A stretch of DNA of 41,178 nucleotides from the NCBI RefSeq assembly GCF_000003605.2, contig NW_003126387.1, positions 237,933 to 279,110 on the forward strand. Reading direction: 5' to 3'. This document shows positions 34,826 to 41,178 of the stretch, one piece after another (the first letter of the stretch is position 1; the number at the start of each line of letters is the position of its first letter). Origin of the DNA: Saccoglossus kowalevskii. Lineage: Eukaryota > Hemichordata > Enteropneusta > Harrimaniidae. Below the pieces are notes generated by a model, which was not told the DNA's origin, ran no database searches, and saw only the letters and a list, made by a program, of their open reading frames with translations. The position numbers were made by a program, and so were the translations under genes.

Positions 34826-35170
34826 ATGTTCTTTTCTGAGAAAGAATTAGGAATGTATACCAGGATAAGTGGCAAAAAGATGTACAAACAAAGTTCTACA
34901 AAGAAATTAAGAATGATAAATATGTTTTTGAAAAATATTCATATGATTGTAAAAAGATTGGAAAGCATATACCTATTTCATTGTCAAAATAGCAATATCA
35001 AAGAATGTGGACAGAAATTTCTTTCAGCTCTCTTTATTTATGAGCCACTTTTTCAAAATTTAAGTATTGATGATCTATTCATTGAAATTCTCTCTAGTTG
35101 GGACAAGTTTATCTGTTCCAATTTTGCTATGTTTGTTTTTTTGTATTTTAGACCTGTTTTAGTCTTGTAG
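34826..35170 (+). CDS. Uncertain open frame, 114 aa, AT-rich
   Basis: A frame of 114 codons in very AT-rich DNA. It is basic at the start (residues 15-30, GKKMYKQSSTKKLRM), with predicted helices through residues 30-75 and a strongly hydrophobic tail (FAMFVFLYFRPVLVL). I recognise no family. Length is above chance for this composition but not decisive. No clear promoter or splice sites are linked to it, and it could be a decayed fragment related to the AT-rich pseudogene at 38250-39058. I would not treat it as a gene without transcript evidence. Confidence 0.25.
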   Translation: MFFSEKELGMYTRISGKKMYKQSSTKKLRMINMFLKNIHMIVKRLESIYLFHCQNSNIKECGQKFLSALFIYEPLFQNLSIDDLFIEILSSWDKFICSNFAMFVFLYFRPVLVL

Positions 35171-36240
35171 TGATACCTTTAAATTTGCTTTTTTGGACAT
35201 TACCTTGTATTTGTTTGTGTACGTTGCGATTAAAATATCATATCCATGTCGTGTCTCAGACTATTGATATTTAATTTGTATGTAATGCAAAAGAATGCAG
35301 TATGTTTCATATCACATTCAAAACTAATTTTATCTGTAAATAATAGGAAGAAACACAGTTCGGGACATTGAGTGTCACTGTTGTCTCTCCTGACTTTTTT
35401 AGATCAAATACAAGATATCAATCATTTTAATGTTAAAAAATCATCTTGTGGATCCATACTTCTGACATGTTTATGTTCCAACTATATTAATTACTATAAA
35501 CAAAATTATATATCTTAAATTTGATAACTAACTGGGACTGTGCCATGCATGGCTTGTATTCATTTTGATGTTGTATATTAAACAGAATAAACATTTTATA
35601 CTGATCCATGTTCTTGTAGTTTACAGCGTCAGTAATTTACCTTGTGTAAAGTATGTGCACTTGTGAAATAATATTGTTTTTTGGTGACAATAATTATTTT
35701 AAGAATTTCTTTATAGACAATACTGTGTGTTATTGTAATCGTCTCACTTGACTGTTCATATAACCTGGTATATTGAGGTGGCACTAACATTCTAGTCTCG
35801 CCCTGTCTTCTTTAAAAACCCAAATATAGAGCAGCAGTTGTAGTGGAACATTGCTGAAATGCAGTTTGGTTTCCATACAATGGGTTGAAGCCTGATATGT
35901 TAATGTAGTTATGGAATGATTTACGTACATGTAGCTTGTTATACTGAGTGCCACTTTTATTTGATTGTATGCATGCCTGCCTCAACTATTTGATTTGAAT
36001 CAGACGTCAAGCTATCGTCAAATTGCATTCTAGCCATGCATAATTCAGTTACATCTCTCGGTCACAGGGATGTAGTCATTAAATACACAGGCCCATAGCT
36101 CACACTTTTGAATAGGGAGTTCAAAAACAACAATAATATATTTGAAGTGAAACATGCATTTTTGCCTTGCCCGTAGTGTGGTGTCAACGAAGGGTAAGGT
36201 ATAGTAAGGGGAAGAATTTAGCGACATCGTCGTTGTCGGT
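35171..36240. other. AT-rich intergenic DNA
   Basis: No domain or repeat that I recognise. AATAAA occurs near 35586 (CAGAATAAACATTT), about 415 bases after the frame ending at 35170, and could be a poly(A) signal for it or chance. Confidence 0.5.
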
Positions 36241-36515
36241 GTGACTTGTGAGCGCGATAACTCAAGTCATTTTCACACGATCGGTTTCAAATTGATATAT
36301 GTTATGTAGAAACATGCAACGATGGATAAGTTCGATATTGGTGCATTTTACTCGCATAATTAATGAGAGACCGCTACTGATTGGTTTTCTCTTGTGGGAG
36401 CGATAACTTTAATAATTTTTACCTGATCAGTTTCAAATTTATATATGTTATAAACAAACGTGTAAGGATAACTAAGTTCAATATTGGTGCACTTCACACA
36501 AGTAATTAATGACAC
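36241..36515 (+). repeat. Two tandem repeat units of about 135 bp
   Basis: Units at about 36246-36372 and 36393-36515 share AGCGATAACT.., GTTTCAAATT.ATATATGTTAT, AAGTTC(A/G)ATATTGGTGCA and AATTAATGA. They are diverged and non-coding. Confidence 0.7.
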
Positions 36516-37092
36516 AATTGTGGTGAAAACTTTTTTTAGTTAAAGAAAAGTAATTTTAATGTTTTCAAATTCAATCCCCCTAATCTGTATCAAGATTTAA
36601 CCAGAAAATCCATGGTGTAATCGTTGTTTTGAAATCCTTTGGAAATTTCCATTTTTGTGTGTCTGCATATACATTTATCATCTTAGAACCAGTGCCATCA
36701 TAAGTTCATTATAGGAAAATGCCTTTGTTTTTATCGTACCCGTACCATCAAAGATGGAAGGTATATAAAAAAAATTCTGTCGTTGTTGTTGTTATCGTCG
36801 ACGTTAATAATTGTTATTGTGTGCACAATAACTTTACTAATTCTATTCCAAACTTCATCAAACTTAGTCACCTTATTCATCAGTATAAAGTCTTCCCTGA
36901 GTATGAACAACAGATGTCCTGTATGAAAATATCATGCAAAAATTGAGAAAATCTGATAAAATATTTTGACTGTTTCTACTTGACTGATCACTGGTGATTC
37001 AAAGGTCACTGATCTCATTGGAAATATGCATTGTTGTATATGTTCAATGAAGAAAATCATTTATCTTGTAATAATATCCTTGGTAATGTATC

Positions 37093-37320
37093 TCAGAATC
37101 CCATGGGAATACTATACTGGGTTTCAAAACCAAACGCTGTTGAGGCAGCCCGCACCCATAAGTCAATCTCACTGTCCCCGGAGTTGTCATTTGTAATGGT
37201 AGACCCAAGGTATGTAAAAGTAGCTACTTCAACAAGTGATGTTCCGTCCAGCGGGACACAAGGAGGAATGTGTGGCTTCCCAGGCGCACGCTGGTAGAGA
37301 ACCTCCGTTTTCAAGGTCAC
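37093..37320 (-). mobile_element. Non-LTR retrotransposon RT C-terminal fragment
   Basis: The minus-strand frame reads KTEVLYQRAPGKPHIPP, then VATFTYLGSTITNDNSGDSE and ASTAFGF. This is the region after the RT catalytic core in many LINEs, where 'F.YLGS.I..D...D.EI' followed by '(A)..AFG' is typical. The fragment has lost the FADD core and everything after AFGF. It is not contiguous with the LINE piece at 20470-21130. Confidence 0.82.
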
Positions 37321-37335
37321 CAGAGTTCAACTATG

Positions 37336-37600
37336 TTTACTCTAGTTAATATTTGACCTTTGTGTGAAGTCACTTTATGGTAATTAGATCTGTTCAAAGT
37401 TTATTTTCAAACACATTTGTCAACATGTGCTTGTCAGTTTATACTGTGAGCAGTGATCTTCTCAAATAGCTGCATTGGGTTAACTTTGTACAACTATATG
37501 TGTCATTTTATTTCCATTGTGTTTGTTTTTACTCCAGTTAACATTTGATCTTTGTGAGACGTCATTGTATGTTAATTAGATCTGGTCAAGATTTGTCGTC
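37336..37600 (+). repeat. Direct repeat pair, units about 192 bp apart
   Basis: TTTACTCTAGTTAATATTTG at about 37336 and TTTACTCCAGTTAACATTTG at about 37528 start two units that also share 'GTTAATTAGATCTG.TCAA' and TTGTCA...TGCTTG. They are diverged and non-coding. Confidence 0.7.
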
Positions 37601-38057
37601 AATAACTGCTTGATAGTTTTACTCTGAGCTCGGTATTGACACTTTTACTGGTACGGCTTGGTACTGTTGTCAGTACAAACACATTCTTTTAGTTTACTTA
37701 GTTGGTAAAACATTATAAAATAGTATTCTACTGTAAGCATTTGTACTCAGTACTAGTCCTCGCTGTTCATTGAGAGTTACAAACTAAGTGTAATAATTTT
37801 TGAAAAGTTACTACTGTACAATGAGTTATGTCCTATAAGATAAGTCAAGTTAGCATATATAGTACTGTAAAATGACTAATTTTCACTGGGTAGTTGTTAT
37901 TGTTCATTGAGCAATATTTGTTAATTTCCAGAATTTTAAGTTAAGTTTGCACAATTATATAAGTGTCATTCCAATATTATCATTATTTAGCCTCAACAGT
38001 ACAGTAAACAAAAACATCTTGAAGTAAATAGTAAAAAATTTCCTTAGTCAGCTAATC

Positions 38058-39058
38058 ATGTGGAATGTTGTTACCCATAAAGTTGATAATTTTATGGACC
38101 AAATAATACACAAACTTGACAGACTAACAAATCAAGGAGAAATATCTTCAAATGTAATGCAAAATAAAACACTATCTTGTCTGTTATGTGAATGGGAATC
38201 ATTTATAATCCAGATGTATTTTGGTAACAACAGTTTTAATAGTGCAGCATGGTTACAGAAAAACAATAAAAGTAAAAATATTTAATCGTTTTATGGAAAA
38301 TTATGCCCATGAGTTTCTTGTCAATATGTTTGACATATTAGAATAATATGACATAAACAGTAATAATATGCCAGTATATACTTTACAAAGTATATTTATG
38401 GGTATCTATAATAACACATAAATCAAAACAGTGTGCATATCAAAATGTTAGACTGTTTACTGTTTTACAACTTCCTATCACATATTCTAGTAATAGTGAA
38501 CCAGTTTCTATTTCACATTGCCGTAATGATTATTGTAGCGAAGAAATAATACACGAATATTCATGTAGTCATTTCAATGAAGTTCATGACATTGTAAAAA
38601 TCGTGACCAATCAAGTATTACCACCATACCTTGTTATACAGTTGAAAGATTTTTCGAATTTTGGGAATAAAATAGAGACACCTGTCTGTCAGTTATTCAA
38701 TAAATTTAAACATATCAAAGTATGTTACTATGTTACTTCATACAAGTTATATGGTGTATTACATCAGTATAATCCATTACATTATTATGCCTGTATTAAA
38801 GCATCTGATAACTACTGATATAAATTGAATGATGATATCGTAACACTTATTGATATCAAAACAGTTTTAAAAAAACTGACTTACATGTTATTTTATCAGT
38901 TGATAGAAATAAATAGTAATTCTCATGAATCCACCAATTACAGCCCAGAATCATGTAAGATACTTAATTGGCAAGATTTGTCTATTTATGTGAAAGATCA
39001 TGTTCAAATTGAGCTTGATGAAAGAGAGGCATGTGAAAGCTTATGTTATTGCTGGTAA
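38058..39058 (+). pseudogene. Decayed ubiquitin-specific protease (USP, peptidase C19)-like sequence
   Basis: Three frames together give ordered USP motifs. Near 38284-38345: NRFMENYAHEFLVNMFDILE, resembling the Q-x-D-A-x-E-F-L helix. Frame 2 from 38357: DYCSEEIIHEYSCSHFNE, then LPPYLVIQLKDFSNF (38622-38666), matching the 'LP..L.I.LK.F' strand. Then YKLYGVLHQYNPLHYYACIK, where USPs have 'Y.L..V..H.G....GHY.A', with the catalytic His likely that of LHYY. A TGA at 38816-38818 stands where the conserved Trp of 'W..FND' is expected, followed by YKLNDDIVTLI and YMLFYQL. No catalytic Cys box ('N.C..N') is found upstream. Frameshifts and the stop make it a pseudogene; the part at 38058-38285 is only tentatively included. 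Confidence 0.6.
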
Positions 39059-39150
39059 GAGTTAATATACAAAACAATATATGAAACAGAAATGTGAAGA
39101 CCGATGTTATCGTCAATCAGAATTATGAACAAAACAAATAAAGAGGCAAA

Positions 39151-39309
39151 ATGTATCACAACTGGAGAAGTCATGATATTCAAAGAACAAATATAGAACA
39201 GTTGGAAAAGAAGAAAAATGCAATGAGATTAAAAAGAAAAAATATACTACAGCTTGAGCGTAATGCGAAGAGAAAATGTGTAGAACATTTAGCCAATTCT
39301 TGGTATTAA
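39151..39309 (+). CDS. Uncertain short frame, 52 aa, Lys/Arg-rich
   Basis: An ATG at 39151 opens 52 codons ending in TAA at 39307. The product is strongly basic and helical: IEQLEKKKNAMRLKRKN, then QLERNAKRKCVEHLANSWY. Repeated 'R-x-K-R' helices of this kind occur in proteins of some large DNA transposons. It sits 93 bases after the USP-like pseudogene in similar AT-rich DNA and may belong to the same decayed element. No family is assigned. Confidence 0.25.
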   Translation: MYHNWRSHDIQRTNIEQLEKKKNAMRLKRKNILQLERNAKRKCVEHLANSWY

Positions 39310-41178
39310 CTGAACCATTTGTATTGACTATTCCCTCGCGGGCAATGTTTCAATAGTTTTGCTATGTTTTTTTTTAAAAGGGAAAAAAGAGCGAATTCCT
39401 TGATATCTTAGAGCTTTGCAACATACATTTTTATATTCTCGGTTTTAAATTCAATTGGCTTACTTCGTGTTACGTTGTTAAGTTGTTACATAACATCTTT
39501 AACTATTTTATCATTTTTGATAAGGGGTTCCTTAGTCGCCCCCCCCCCCCACACACACACACGCACACCCTAGATCCACTACGGCAAATTGTTGTACTCA
39601 ACAAAAGACATATAACACGGGCTACACACACTAATACAATTAGTTGACTAAATTTGACTGATTTATAACATCTTGCCCATTTATAATAACTGTTTTTGAT
39701 TGGCTGCTGTTTAGCCTCCCAACTCAATACCAGCCAATAAGAGCCGGCTTAACTTCACGGTTGATATTTAAAGCTCGTTGCCACCAAAATGCTCATTACT
39801 ATGCAAGTCTGATAGTCAAGTTGTTTAAACAATGATAATTATTTTAATGAATACTGTTTGTTTTAATATGTACTAATCTACGATCATAATTATATCCAAA
39901 ATTTAGGAGGTTCATGGAAAAAAATGTTTTTTGCTATCTAAATTCGGCAATGCGTTACCATGAAAGCATATTGGTTTCATCTGTTTATTCATGTGAGAAA
40001 AACTGACGTGAATTGGGGTATGGAAGGATGATTGTAAACACTATCAGTTTTTGCAATTATACATACTAAATTTGAGTGCAGTCACTGTTACTCATGAAAT
40101 GTTCACAAGTGGCTACATGATATTACTTTTCTTTAGTTTAACACCATACAACATGAACTACGAAATAGATAAATCAAAATTATCTTAAATTTTTCAGGGA
40201 TACATTGACCATGAATATGATGCTACCATGCAGAATTGATTGAGTCTCCAGTATTTATTGTGAAAAGACCATAATAAACGCCCCTTCAATGCTAATTAGG
40301 AAGATTCGTATTTGGAAATTGTGGGAGGGGTGTTCTCTGGTATTATTTTTACTCAATTCTGCATGACTAATTTTATTTTATTTTATTTCACCTTCAAAGG
40401 TTGTTGTCGTCGCCCAACGCATGCGCGAGATATGGGTCTCATACAATCAAAAATGGCGATTTTGACTATTGAGTAAACCAAAGAATACAAAGTGGACGGT
40501 TACAAACTTTAGGTAATTGTGTTAGTGATTGGAAGGCATCTGTAATTAGTGCAAAGTGACGCCCTGGTCAAAACTTAAAATTGCATTAGAAAAGGGCATT
40601 GGATTGTGGGAAAATCAATATTTATCAACACATATATTGCATATGCGCGGCGCAAACGAGTATCACCCTTTAATTTGTACAGCTTTTAAAAACTTGTTTG
40701 GGGGTACCCCAAATTTCTTGGTTGCTTAGCTACCATGCACGTTGGGGGGTCAAAATGACGTGGAATATTTTCCGGTCTGCAGAAATGCGCAGTTATTTTA
40801 CAATACAAGCTTCCGTTTTTATCGATAATATTGATCTGTATTGTAGAAATCAAGTGTTACCTTGAAAACTTGCAAACTTCTCATAAAATATAGAAAAAGG
40901 TGTTTTATAATAAATTTATTCATAATACTGTAGGCCTCGGCCTCAAGGTATACTCATTGTAATTACATAACATGTTACAGAGGACAATGTCATTTTACAG
41001 TGACTGAAAAAGAACACGAAAATATGAAAAGAACATAAACTGTCAGACTGAAATAATTGTATTACGTTTTTTTGTGCGAGAAAAAATAAATTTAGAATAT
41101 TACGCAAGATTACTGCATTTTGTAATTGTAATAGTGATATAAATTTTTCGGGTGAGGAAGTGTATAATAATAACTTGG
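39310..41178. other. Intergenic DNA, no recognisable gene
   Basis: Contains a C-run followed by a CA/CG microsatellite (39540-39567) and otherwise AT-rich sequence. The only structured part is the candidate promoter at 40411-40460. No frame with a domain is seen on either strand. Confidence 0.55.
40411..40460. promoter_or_regulatory. Candidate NRF1/YY1-type promoter elements
   Basis: AACGCATGCGCGAG (40415-40428) resembles the palindromic NRF1 site, and AAAAATGGCGAT (40449-40460) resembles a YY1 site. In animals this pair is common at TATA-less housekeeping promoters, with YY1 just downstream of the start. CpG is locally raised against an AT-rich background. No coding exon is identified, so a gene would have to lie to the right of the window or be non-coding. 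Confidence 0.35.

Noticed and set aside
39503-39727. Minus-strand frame with VCVCVCGGGG
   Set aside because: It is generated by the CA microsatellite and C-run at 39540-39567.

Overview
This is a eukaryotic, animal-type window, AT-rich and dominated by repeats. Genes are split by long introns with GT..AG junctions, and most of the sequence is transposon remnants and diverged repeats. The 'ATGGCCGACTGG..GGCCAT' and 'AAACTTGGTACATAGATG' repeat families, a non-LTR reverse transcriptase, a Ty3/gypsy element, DIRS-like fragments and a FAM111-like protease point to a marine invertebrate. I cannot name the phylum or species from sequence alone.

Layout. (1) 1-5873, minus strand: a decayed Ty3/gypsy LTR retrotransposon (gag with three CCHC knuckles, protease, RT, RNase H, integrase). 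Its 5' LTR is 5313-5873 with a primer-binding site beside it; its 3' end lies outside the window. (2) 5874-8053: no recognisable gene. (3) 8054-30513, plus strand: one multi-exon gene, which I assembled by hand from eleven exons. It encodes a FAM111-like trypsin-fold serine peptidase (exon 1), an unrecognised helical region (exons 2-5), a coiled coil (exons 6-8), a linker (exon 9) and a C-terminal Death domain (exons 10-11). Every junction is phase 1 except exon 9/10, which is phase 0. The coiled-coil part sits in an exon-duplication zone with one intact exon-6-type exon, one frameshifted copy (used here as exon 7) and two broken copies, plus one intact and one broken exon-8-type exon. Intron 4 carries a 29-bp minisatellite with a 13-unit (377-bp) higher-order period. 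Introns 5-8 hold large direct duplications, a non-LTR RT fragment and DIRS-like pieces around an assembly gap (25565-25984). Intron 8 also holds a 396-bp inverted-repeat element carrying CCCTAA telomere-like repeats. (4) 30514-33500: tandem repeats interrupted by two inverted-repeat elements. (5) 33619-33917: a small single-exon gene with a good TATA/Inr pair, encoding a 65-residue tudor-knot/chromo-barrel-like protein. (6) 34800-41178: repeats, a second non-LTR RT fragment (minus), a decayed ubiquitin-specific protease-like pseudogene at about 38250-39058, and a possible NRF1/YY1-type promoter near 40420.

The main biological point is the predicted protease-coiled coil-Death domain protein. 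Its layout is a proteolytic effector joined to a homotypic death-fold adaptor through an oligomerisation segment. That suggests a signalling or innate-immune protease whose activity depends on assembly. The function is inferred from architecture; the exon chain is read directly but needs transcript support.
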